Origin: Verticillium longisporum | Lineage: Eukaryota; Ascomycota; Sordariomycetes; Glomerellales; Plectosphaerellaceae | Length of the DNA stretch: 64,000 nucleotides | Assembly: GCA_019188255.1 (NCBI GenBank) | Contig: JAETXT010000009.1 | Coordinates: 682,001-746,000, forward strand | Direction of reading: 5' to 3' | Part shown: in pieces, positions 34,315 to 42,903 of the stretch | Layout of the letters: each line of letters opens with the position of its first letter | Position numbering within the stretch: the first letter of the stretch is position 1 | Notes under the pieces: generated by a model | Databases searched by the model: none | Told to the model about the DNA's origin: nothing | Seen by the model: the letters and a program-made list of their open reading frames with translations, nothing else | Translations under genes and position numbers: made by a program

Positions 34315-36116
34315 TTACTTGATATGCACTGACTTCGGTTCTAGGTAACTGTACAAGCCGTGAGAGCCAAGCTCTCTGCCTTGTCCGCTCTGCTTTGAAC
34401 CTCCGAACGGAGTGTTGAGCTCCGGGAGGTATGGAGAGTTCACAGACACTCCGCCGCTTTCAAGTGCCGAGGATACACGCAATGCTCGAGAGAGATCTGA
34501 TGTGTACAGACACGCTGTAGAAGAAGGGAAACATGTTAGTTCCACAATCAATCAAGTTTATCAGCGCTTCCTTACAGGCAAGTCCGTATACTGTGTCGTT
34601 GGCTAGCTCAATGGCTTCCTTCTCCGTCTTGAACGTCTTGACTGTGAGGACGGGTCCGAAAATCTCCTCTTTCCAGATTGGGCTGTCCGAGGTTGGGTTG
34701 ACGAACAACGTCGGCTCGATGAAGCATCCCTTGGATCCTTTCCTGTTACCACCAGTGACGAGCTCGGCAGATTGCTTGCCTTTCTCGATGTATCCCATGA
34801 TACGGTCGAACTGGGATTTATCGACTACCGGGCCGTGCTGCGTCGAAAGTTCCAGGGGACTGCTGCCCATACCGTCTCGAGCCCGCTCAAAGACCTCTTT
34901 GATGGCCTGAATGAACTTGGTTGCAATAGATTCCTGAATTAACACGCGAGAGGCCGCTGCACACTGGTGAGAACTTTCGCCATCGACGCCAGTTTCATCT
35001 GTCGGACTTACCAACACAAATCTGCCCCGAGTTGGCAAGGAAGCCACCGCCGACGCTGAGGTGCCAAATTAGATATTGTTCAACAAGGATAAAGGTAAGA
35101 AAGGCGTACCAGCCCACACAAAGATCAAAGTCCACATCGTCAAACACTACAGCTGCTGATTTGCCGCCGAGCTCTAGAGTGACTTTCTTGAGGTTGCTAT
35201 TCGTCGCAGCTTCTTGGACAGCTCTTCCAGCAGCAATTGAGCCGGTGAAGCTGATCTTTGCGATTCTTTGGTGTGAGGACAGCAAAGCTCCAGTCTCTCT
35301 GGCGCCCGTCAAGAATTGCACGACGCCAGGCGGGAACCCAGCCTCTGCGAAGAGCGGCGCCATGGCGAGAATTCCCAGCGGCGATTTCTCGGAGGGCTTG
35401 AATATAACCTAATGGAAAGAGTCAGGAAGCGCACCACGAAACAGGACAGCTTTGGCAACGAACCGTGTTTCCAGCTGCTAGAGCTGGCGCAAGCTTCCAG
35501 CCAATGTAGAGGAAAGTCGCATTGTAGGACGCCAGGCTCGCGCACACGCCCAGAGGTTCGTACCTAACGATCTTGGCAAACCCGTTGTCTTCTGAAAATG
35601 ATTGCCCTGCAATCTTATCCGCCCATCCAGCGTAATCTGATCCTGTCAGAAAGGGATTTCACAGCTCTGTTTTCACCATTGACCTTACATCGGAAGACTT
35701 GGGCCATGTGAGCCAAATCCATGTGAATGATGCCGGCAATGGGACGTCCAGTGGGAAGCGACTCGCAGTACGCAAGATGATCGACATTCTTCTCGACGAT
35801 ATCAGCGAATTTGTTGAGACAGGCGGCGCGCTGAACACCAGTAAACGATGCCCATGGTCCCTTTCGGAATGCCTCATTCGCAAGCGCAACGGCTCGGTCA
35901 ACATCTTCTTTTCCGGCCAATTGAAGATCGTCCACGACGACCGAGTCGTCAACCGGGTTCAGCAAGGTAATTCTTTGGCCATTGCTGTGTTGGGAGTCTA
36001 CAAACTGATTGTCGATCTCAAATTAGTGGGGTCTCTCCATCCGGCAACACCACCAAGGTCCGGCCACGACATACCTCATTTCCGATAAAGAACTTGCGGG
36101 GAGGAAGGGAAACCAT
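34315..36116 (-). CDS. Aldehyde dehydrogenase
   Basis: About seven exons starting at MVSLPPRKFFIGNE give roughly 480 residues. Signatures are ISFTGSIAAGRAVQEA (NAD binding), VTLELGGKSAAVVFDD with the catalytic Glu, and NSGQICVAASRVLIQ with the catalytic Cys. The last is restored by splicing at a TGTGCAG acceptor, so the junction runs through the active-site loop. EEIFGPVLTV and NTPFGGSKQSGQGRELG follow. The enzyme oxidises an aldehyde to the acid using NAD(P). It is divergent from a small ABM-like gene. It may oxidise phenylacetaldehyde made by the amine oxidase in the first cluster, or an aldehyde of the second cluster; sequence does not decide. No targeting signal is visible. Confidence 0.88.
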
Positions 36117-36481
36117 CTTGAGTACTTATTCAATGAGCTCAGCGAGTCCAAGTAATTCAGCTTTGAGTACAATCTCGTAGTAGCGCATTGAAGACATGGC
36201 GGCGATGCGATGGGCCCATGTCATGATATCACATTCTCGCCGGCCCGATCTTTTCGATCAGTTCCGGGCGTCGCGCGGAATGTCAGTCTAAGGTTCCGTG
36301 GCTTCCGCACCCCCACCACCCGCCTACCGTGTCCCGGGGTTTTTCGCGGCGTTCATCCTCCTCCCGTGTGCAAGTCGCTCCAAGGTATGCCAGAGATATT
36401 AATAAGCTGTCGGAACACTCAGGATGTAGAGTCATAGGGCACATCAGAGCCATCAAGCACTGAAACAACAGACAAACGACA
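36117..36481. promoter_or_regulatory. Divergent promoter, aldehyde dehydrogenase / ABM-like gene
   Basis: This 365-bp promoter contains GTTCCGGG (36261), CGGAATG (36276) and GGTTCCG (36292-36298). It matches the CGGAA half-site theme of the cluster. Confidence 0.4.
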
Positions 36482-37075
36482 ATGGCGGCTCCACCTGTCA
36501 CGGAAATGGTCCAGAACCCCTTGGGAGTCCCCTACCCAGCGTTTCTCCGCGTCTTCACCGAGAAGATGGAACCAATCCTCCTGGCTCAGCCAGGCCTCAT
36601 CTCGCTGATCACTGGACTTGTCGTCAACCCTGCTGCCGACGATCAGCATCCGCCGACTGCCGTCTCGCTGGCCCAGTGGAGGAGCCTCGAAGCTCACGAG
36701 GCGTTTCTCCAAAGTCCTTCTGCCGGCCCGTTCTTTGAGGCTGCCAAATCGCTACTCAGGGGGCCACCCACGATCCATCATTATCAACTCGGATCGCTTT
36801 CGAGCAGCAACCTGAAGAGTCGCTACAGCAGAATCGAAAAGACAAGCGAACCCCATAATTTTGACTTGCAGCCACTGTACGTAGCGCAGGTGAATGCACA
36901 TGGACAAGACACGGCGAGGATTGGGGCATGCATTGAGATCCCTCGGCAAAAGGCATACATATCTTTCGGGGATGGTGAAGAGTCTTGCATCGGTGGGCTA
37001 TCCGTTTCTGGGGTTGATGCATTTGCAGTTGCGTGGGACAGATATGCCGTCAAGGCACTAGGATCGAACCTTTAA
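36482..37075 (+). CDS. ABM-like (dimeric alpha-beta barrel) hypothetical protein
   Basis: One uninterrupted exon of 197 residues without signal peptide or membrane segment. The pattern YPAFLRVFTEKMEPILLAQPGLIS, then AVSLAQWRSLEAHEAFLQS, resembles the quinol / antibiotic-biosynthesis monooxygenase (ABM) barrel, where a strand is followed by a W..LEAHEAF helix. The C-terminal half (PLYVAQVNAHG, ARIGACIEIPRQKAYISFG) may be a second degenerate barrel repeat. The C-terminus is SNL, not a standard PTS1. It is divergent from the aldehyde dehydrogenase and convergent with the cyclase, so a pathway role is likely but undefined. Confidence 0.7.
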   Translation: MAAPPVTEMVQNPLGVPYPAFLRVFTEKMEPILLAQPGLISLITGLVVNPAADDQHPPTAVSLAQWRSLEAHEAFLQSPSAGPFFEAAKSLLRGPPTIHHYQLGSLSSSNLKSRYSRIEKTSEPHNFDLQPLYVAQVNAHGQDTARIGACIEIPRQKAYISFGDGEESCIGGLSVSGVDAFAVAWDRYAVKALGSNL

Positions 37076-37151
37076 TGATACATGCAGGACACTTTATGAG
37101 AATAACAATAGTTTTGCTACAAAAAACGCAGGCTTGAAGCACACATTGGAA

Positions 37152-38331
37152 CTACACTAGAGCAATCATGTTGGCCGGACTCGCCACTCCTCCGTGCACA
37201 TTGAGGGGGCACGATGACAGGAAAAATGTCCAGCGCTTGTTCTCACGGCACCAAGCGGCCAGGTCCTCCAGATACAGCAGCTCAGCAATCGGGCAGCCCC
37301 ATCCGGAAAGCAGGACTTCGTGAAACGTGAACCCTGCCTCCTCCGCTATTGGGAACGCTTCCCACCCGGGGGCGTCTCCGCCGACACCGGCGAACTTTTT
37401 GTCCCACAGCCACTGCAGCAGCCGACGATCCTGCTGCAGACCACAAGAGGCTGGAGGCCACGCCTCGCCCCCGTTCTTCTCCTCCTCTGCACTCAGGTTG
37501 ACGTATCGTGCTGTGAAGCCGCTGCGGATAATCAGAATGTCGCCGGGTTGTGGCTCCAGGCCGCCTGGCGACTGTCCGTGCTGCCATTCGAGACAAGAAA
37601 CGATGTCATCGTACTGTATGGCATGCGGAGTCGACGGGTCATACTTCTGGCCAACCAGCTCTGCATAGGCCCAGTAGTCAATCAAGAAACCTCGCGTGGT
37701 GATGCCGCCCTTTGTGTGCCAGTTGTGGATTCCCAGGGATCCTTCCTGACTCTTGAGCATGTCGTCCTTGGTAATGCCATTGTAGAATAGGCCCTCCTTT
37801 TGGTAGGCGAAATGTCGCAGTCCGTCCCATTGAGTGCTCTTTTGCGTGTTGAAGTTAAGCTGGGGGTCCTGTTAGATTGGTGCCTGGACGACTAGCGACT
37901 AGGTCCTCAACTGACGGTATCATCCAGTACGTTGCCAGGCCCTACGATCGAATGCTCGTATGCGAACTCGTGCCTGCGAAATCCTGGTGTCTTTGGTTCA
38001 CTTAGTGACCAGCTAACGAGAACGAGAGTTAGCATGGCCGCCTTTGCATGTGCTACATTCTAGGTTCACCACCCCGTATCACCATACTTGAGACTAAAGC
38101 GCAGGCCTTCTTTTATCTCTGAGCTAGCATTCTTGACGACAGAAGGCGTGATCAGGTTCTGGTCATATCATTAGCACCACAGTCAACCTGGCATCCCAAG
38201 ATACGCACCAGGGTACCGAGCTGGTCGTCAAGCCCCCAGAAGCCCCATGCTGAATAGGAGGGATCCCCCTTTCGAAGCGGCAGCTCCGAAAAAGCCGGAC
38301 GCCGGGCTGGAGTGTTCTCTGTTTGTGTCAT
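37152..38331 (-). CDS. PF04199-type cyclase / metal-dependent hydrolase
   Basis: Four exons give about 335 residues starting at MTQTENTPARRPAF. Family signatures are AWGFWGLDDQLGTL, NLITPSVV, SLNWSLSEPKTPGFRRHEF, and the motif STQWDGLRHFAYQKEGLFYNG, where bacterial members have HxGTHxD. Later come GDILIIRSGFT, GGDAPGWEAFP and the C-terminal LNVHGGVASPANMIAL. Relatives include kynurenine formamidase and isatin hydrolase, which open amides or lactams using a metal. Fungal members lack tested substrates in most cases. It is divergent from a short zinc-cluster protein. Ring or lactone opening in an aromatic pathway is a reasonable guess. Confidence 0.85.
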
Positions 38332-38751
38332 ATTCTCGAATGATTACTGAAATGGCATGATATGATTTGGCGCGAACTATAGCTGGAGGTTTTGAGTGAT
38401 ATAGATTGCAGTAAGCGGAAATCCCGCCGATAGTTCGGCGTCCCGTTCGGTGGCTCGGAGTCAACGCGAACCCCAAAACGGCATGGAACGGGGTTCCGAA
38501 CGGGGCTCCGGAGCGAGCGACGGTATGATCGATTATATTGAACAGTGACCGTACGGTTTTAATATTCGATCTTACCATATTCTTTTGACGCGCCTAATTC
38601 GATGCTATTGTCGAATCGCCAAGTTATTCTACATTGTTGAACAGTGAAATATCCTGAACATTTGACGGAATTTCCGCCGCGGCAGCAAATCCCTGGCAGA
38701 CATCTTCATCACCAGACTGAGCCACCTTTTGGAGAATAGGAGCAGATAGCC
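38332..38751. promoter_or_regulatory. Divergent promoter, cyclase / short Zn2Cys6 gene
   Basis: This 420-bp region holds the richest set of paired triplets: CGGAAATCCCG (38416-38426, N5), CGG-N4-CCG at 38489-38498 and 38501-38510, and CGGAATTTCCG (38666-38676), identical to the copy at 32304. TF control of this pair is likely. Confidence 0.5.
38666..38676. promoter_or_regulatory. Putative Zn2Cys6 site CGGAATTTCCG, second copy
   Basis: Identical 11-mer to the one upstream of the second-cluster regulator, 76 bp before the short zinc-cluster gene's start codon. Confidence 0.45.
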
Positions 38752-39591
38752 ATGGATGTCGACTCCAACATCGACCCCGCATCGTCTCGGCGCTCGACTA
38801 CCAGGACGCGCCGCAAGGCCAGGAGACGGCCGCCACCTTCGAGGCCCCGTACTGCCCCTGCTTGCAGTTTCTGTTCCCAGCGAAGAACAAGGTGCATACA
38901 AGGAGAGCCGGGAGGACCATGTCTGAGCTGTCAGCACTTTGAGCAAAAATGTGTCATACCGAAACACTTGACATCGTCGTGAGTTTTCCCTTTAGGGTGC
39001 GCTGTCGAAGGAGCATAGTAGTTGATAGTCTGGGTCAGACGCAGATCAAAAGGCAGTTTCCAGCCTTTCGTGTCAGAGATGAGATTCTCACCACCATTGC
39101 CGTCCTCACCAATGACATGCTCCGACTTACCGGGCTACCCACACTCAACGAATTCTGAGGCCTCCCCGTCAGATTCAACAGACTCCCCTCAAGCAGGCAA
39201 CACGCCTTCATCTGTCACATCTTTCAGAGAGGATAGTGGTTCGGCGTCAAGTATATGCAGTTCCATCGCGTCCTGCTATGATGAGCGCAAGTCAGGCAGG
39301 GGGCATTGGAACTTCATGCAATCCCCTACAGCTTCCAGAGGCAAAGATGCAGCCGAGGGTCGCGTGGTGGACGAGGCGCTACAAAAAGCCCAAGCGCTGT
39401 TATCTCAAGTGGAAGTTCTTGCCCGTACTCTTAACGGGTTAGTTGGCTATGCAAAGCCTGACGAGAGGCTTCGTTGCCCAAGTCCATATCTCATCGATGC
39501 CCTCGGGGATGACAGGATGGAGTGTGATGATGAAGGCGTTTCGTTTTGGCTAGATGCATGGGACGAAATTGCAAAGCTCAACATAGCGTAA
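38752..39591 (+). CDS. Short Zn2Cys6 protein without visible fungal_trans domain
   Basis: Exon 1 (38752-38978) encodes a basic N-terminus and the zinc cluster CSFCSQRRTRC, then CLSCQHFEQKC. A 60-bp intron to 39038 keeps the frame, although acceptors at 39044 and 39056 would too. Exon 2 ends at 39591. The protein is about 260 residues: after a Ser-rich linker it has an amphipathic stretch (DEALQKAQALLSQVEVLARTL) and an acidic end (FWLDAWDEIAKL). The length is far below the 600-900 of full regulators. It could be an AflR-style small activator, or a DNA-binding competitor of the larger regulators. It is divergent from the cyclase. Confidence 0.72.
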
Positions 39592-40206
39592 TACTCTAAT
39601 ACAATAATCAAGATTACACTACAATACACTCATTGTGTCTGTGGCGTTACACTGCCAGCAAGACCCATTTCTTTCTCCTCTTCTCGTACCATGGACTGGA
39701 CCGACACACGAACCAACACAGACCTGATCAAGTCCCCTCTCCCTAAATCGAGTGTGTCTCGAGATCAGCAGCTTAGGAACTAGCCGCGATCCTTCCCGAC
39801 TACCAATGCAGGATCACGCTGCTGTGGGGCGCATCGATGAAGATGGACGCGGGGTGCGAGAGCGCGGGGTAATTGGGGTTGAAGGTGGTGAGGGGCCGGA
39901 AAGGCGTCGGAAATCGGAAGCATTCGCTCTATACATTCCGGCTCGCACGGCATTTCCCACTCGAATGAAACACGACGTCGAAGGTCACACCGGTGTACGA
40001 CGGGCGGATGATCCGGGCGGGTGGTTCCATTTTCTGGAAATTGTTCGCACGACACCGCTGCGTGGCCTGATGTGTTTGCCCTCTCAGGCATATTTGTAGA
40101 CCTTATGGCGGAGGTGAGACCCAAAAGTTGGCTTGCTGTCCGCTTGGGTTCACGTTCCGCCTCACGATTACAACATCCGCCTTTAATGCTTCACACATTT
40201 GACATC
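39592..40206. promoter_or_regulatory. Promoter of the flavoprotein monooxygenase gene
   Basis: The 615 bp include TCGGAAATCGG (39907-39917) and CATTCCGG (39934-39941). No gene was recognised. An ATG at 40186 lies in frame with the downstream gene. Confidence 0.4.
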
Positions 40207-41656
40207 ATGGCCGCGAAGTGCCAGCTTGACGTGATCATTGTCGGTGCGGGGATAGGCGGCCTCGGCACCGCCTTGGCGCTCCGAGAAGTAGGGCACAAGG
40301 TGACTGTGCTCGAGCAGGCTGCAGACTTTGTCGAAGTGAGCTGCTACCGCCAGAAGATGCCGGGTGATCTTTTCCAGAGGCTGACTTTTCCATGTGTAGA
40401 TTGGAGCTGGAGTTCAAGTACCGCCAAATGCTTCGCGGGAGTTGATCCGATGGGGCATCGGGGACCAGATGGATGCCGTGTCGTCCAGGCCATCTCGCAT
40501 CAACTATCGTTCTTGGCAGACAGCAGAGGCGCAGGGCTTTACCGATCTGTCAAGGCATCCCGAGGTGTATGGAGCTCCGTACTGGCAGATTTACCGGCCA
40601 GATTATCACTCCATCCTAGTGAAGGCTGCCGCGAAAGCTGGCGCTGTCATCCGCAAGGGACAGACCGTGGTTGACTACAAGCCCGAGGAGGCCACAGTCG
40701 TCCTTGAGTCTGGAGAGACGCTTCGCGGCGATCTGATTATTGCTGCCGATGGAGTCAAGAGCTTGGCCAGGAAAGTGATGGGGCTGAACATCGAGCCTCA
40801 CGAGACGGGCGACACATGCTTCCGCGTTGTGGTGCCGAGAGAGAGGTTGACCAGTGATCCGGAGCTGGCGTCGCTCAGCACTGATCCCAACTTTGAGCAG
40901 TTCCTCGGTCCCGACCATCACATTATCGGGTGAGCTTTTTGAAAGCTGTCTTCATTGTCAATCGCTCATCTTCACGCAGATACAATATGCAAAAGGAGAA
41001 GACGTTCAATCTACTGATGGTCATCCCTGACGACCGCAAGATGAAGGGATACAAGGCCCCTGCGACTGCTTCGGAGGTCAGGGAGGCCTACAAAGGATGG
41101 TCTCCTATGCAAGTCAAGCATTGAACCCCAGTTCATGTGCGCTGTCGGCTGACCAGACCACAGGGTACAGAAGCTCCTTTCCTTCCTGCCTGAAGAGGTC
41201 GAGAAGTGGCGTCTGACAGATCTCCCTACCATTACGGACTGGGTGCATCCTTCGGGGAAAATGCTTCTCATCGGCGACGCATCCCACGCCACGCTTCCGT
41301 ATCTTGCCCAAGGCGCAGCAATGGCGATTGAAGATGCCGTCGTGCTCGGATCCGCGCTGTCTCACGTGAGCGCAAAGGAGGACATTCACCGGCTGTTGCT
41401 CTTCTTCTACAAGACAAGAGTCGGTCGTGCGCATGCGATTCAGAGGGGCAGCTTCACGAACAGGTTTTTCATCCACATGAGGGAGGAGGAGATTCTCAAA
41501 ATGAGGCTCGGCGTGTTCCAGGCTGGTGACTATCCCAGCAGCCCGAATCTCATGGGCAACACAGTGTTCCAGGACTGGCTGTACGGCTATGATGCCAAGG
41601 CAGACGCGAGTTTGCAATGGGAGAAGGAGGTGCGAGCCAATGGGTCTCGGCTGTAA
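40207..41656 (+). CDS. FAD-dependent monooxygenase, salicylate-hydroxylase-like, PTS1
   Basis: Four exons (40207-40335, 40400-40929, 40980-41108, 41164-41656) give 426 residues. VIIVGAGIGGLGTALAL is the FAD Rossmann motif, LIIAADGVKS the DG motif, and LLIGDASHATLPYLAQGAAMAIEDAVVLG the second FAD motif. Such enzymes hydroxylate aromatic rings, sometimes with decarboxylation, using NAD(P)H and oxygen. The protein ends in SRL, a canonical PTS1, so peroxisomal. Intron 3 is best read with a GC donor (AT|GCAAGT), giving GWSPMVQKLLSFLP as in relatives; a GTCAAG donor with a later acceptor would drop one residue. A start at 40186 is also possible. It closes the second cluster on the right. Confidence 0.9.
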
Positions 41657-41981
41657 TGATATTCTTTCCAAACAATGGCTGAAGCGAGGCAAAATATACT
41701 TGTAACATGTCTTCCAAAAGCTGAGTCGTATTTCACTGCCTTCCCAATTGCTGAGACTCTAAGAACCCGCCTTGCTCTGCTTCGTACCTTCCGATCAATC
41801 CACAATCTAGACTCACCAACGCCAAAATTTCGACTGCATGCCACCCATGGATTATCTTTCTGAATGGAGCTCAAACGTCTCAAACAACTCAAAACCCGAC
41901 TATAGAGAAGCGTTCCATGCACGGAAAGACTCAAAGAACGAATTCATCTATTGTCCGACACGTTCTGAATAGACATCTTGG
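41657..41981. other. Intergenic gap after the monooxygenase gene
   Basis: These 325 bp lie between two rightward genes. No motif of note was seen. Confidence 0.5.
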
Positions 41982-42903
41982 ATGCAAAACGTGGCCGCTC
42001 TTCCCGGCTTCGACTTCAAGAAGCCAAGACAGATATTCCACATACCTAAGCAAATACAAGATGGACTGGGCGGCTGGATCGAGGACACTTCGGATCTACA
42101 GGGGTGTAGGGAACGGTTTGTCGACTCTCTGACCGGAGTTTTCGCCGCAGCTGCCGACTTCTTTTCAGTCCAAGACGACGCGGCCGGACACCAGGTATCC
42201 ATATTCAAGGCAGCGCCATCGATCGCGGAGCGAGCCAGGAATACAGCCCGCCTGCTTCGCTTGCTAGAGGGCGGTGACCCAGAAGTCATTCGGGACTACA
42301 CACCGTGTGAGATTGAGGCAGTGATGCAATTCGGAGTACTACGACAGAGTTATTCTGATCAAGGCTCACGGCAGCCAGACTCCAAACAAAGTCTTCTGCA
42401 GGCAAATTATGGCTGCCAGAACTCTCTTGAACTTCTTTACAAGTCCATCGAGACTTACAACCAGGTCAAGATCATTTGCCAAAGTAAGATTCGTTAGAAA
42501 ATTCTGCATCACGAATCGACCCCTGCTAATGAGAAAAGGTCAAACTCGCGAGCTCTTCAAAGCTCATCGTCTGGGATTCGAGCGCAGGACGAGCTTCGAT
42601 ACGACTACTCTAGAGCCAATGTTCCAGATTCGAGCCAATTCCAAGCTGCAAGAGATCGAGTTGAATGAGTCCAAGAGGCAGTTGGAGGAGTCGAAGAGAG
42701 AGTTGGAGGAGTCGAAGAGAGAGTTGGAGAGGTCCAAGGTCAAAGTTACAAGTCTCGAGGGACAAATACGAAGACTCAACGCGAAGCATGACGGTGTCAA
42801 CAGAGACCGCGAAACCTTGAAAAGGCAGCTAGCAGTGTCTGATGACCGAATTGAGAAGCTGCGCAAGAAGGTACGTGGGGCCCTGGATGATCATGATCTA
42901 TAA
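41982..42903 (+). CDS. Hypothetical coiled-coil protein
   Basis: Two exons (41982-42483 and 42539-42903) give 288 residues; the 55-bp intron has a GTAAGA donor. I do not recognise a family. The N-terminal 160 residues are mixed helical, with SIAERARNTARLLRLLEGGDPEVIRDYTP. The C-terminal third is a coiled coil with heptads ESKRQLE, ESKRELE, ESKRELE, then ERSKVKVTSLEGQIRRLNAKHD. No signal peptide is visible. It follows the second cluster but faces a gene-poor tract, so a link to catabolism is doubtful. An unexpressed relic is possible. Confidence 0.6.
42664..42735 (+). repeat. 21-bp coding repeat (heptad expansion)
   Basis: Three near-identical 21-bp units encode one coiled-coil heptad each (ESKRxLE). 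The tract is in frame, so copy number can change without a frameshift. Confidence 0.8.

Noticed and set aside
34315..36116. Aldehyde dehydrogenase as firmly part of the amine pathway
   Set aside because: It lies about 20 kb away among second-cluster genes, so its substrate was left open.
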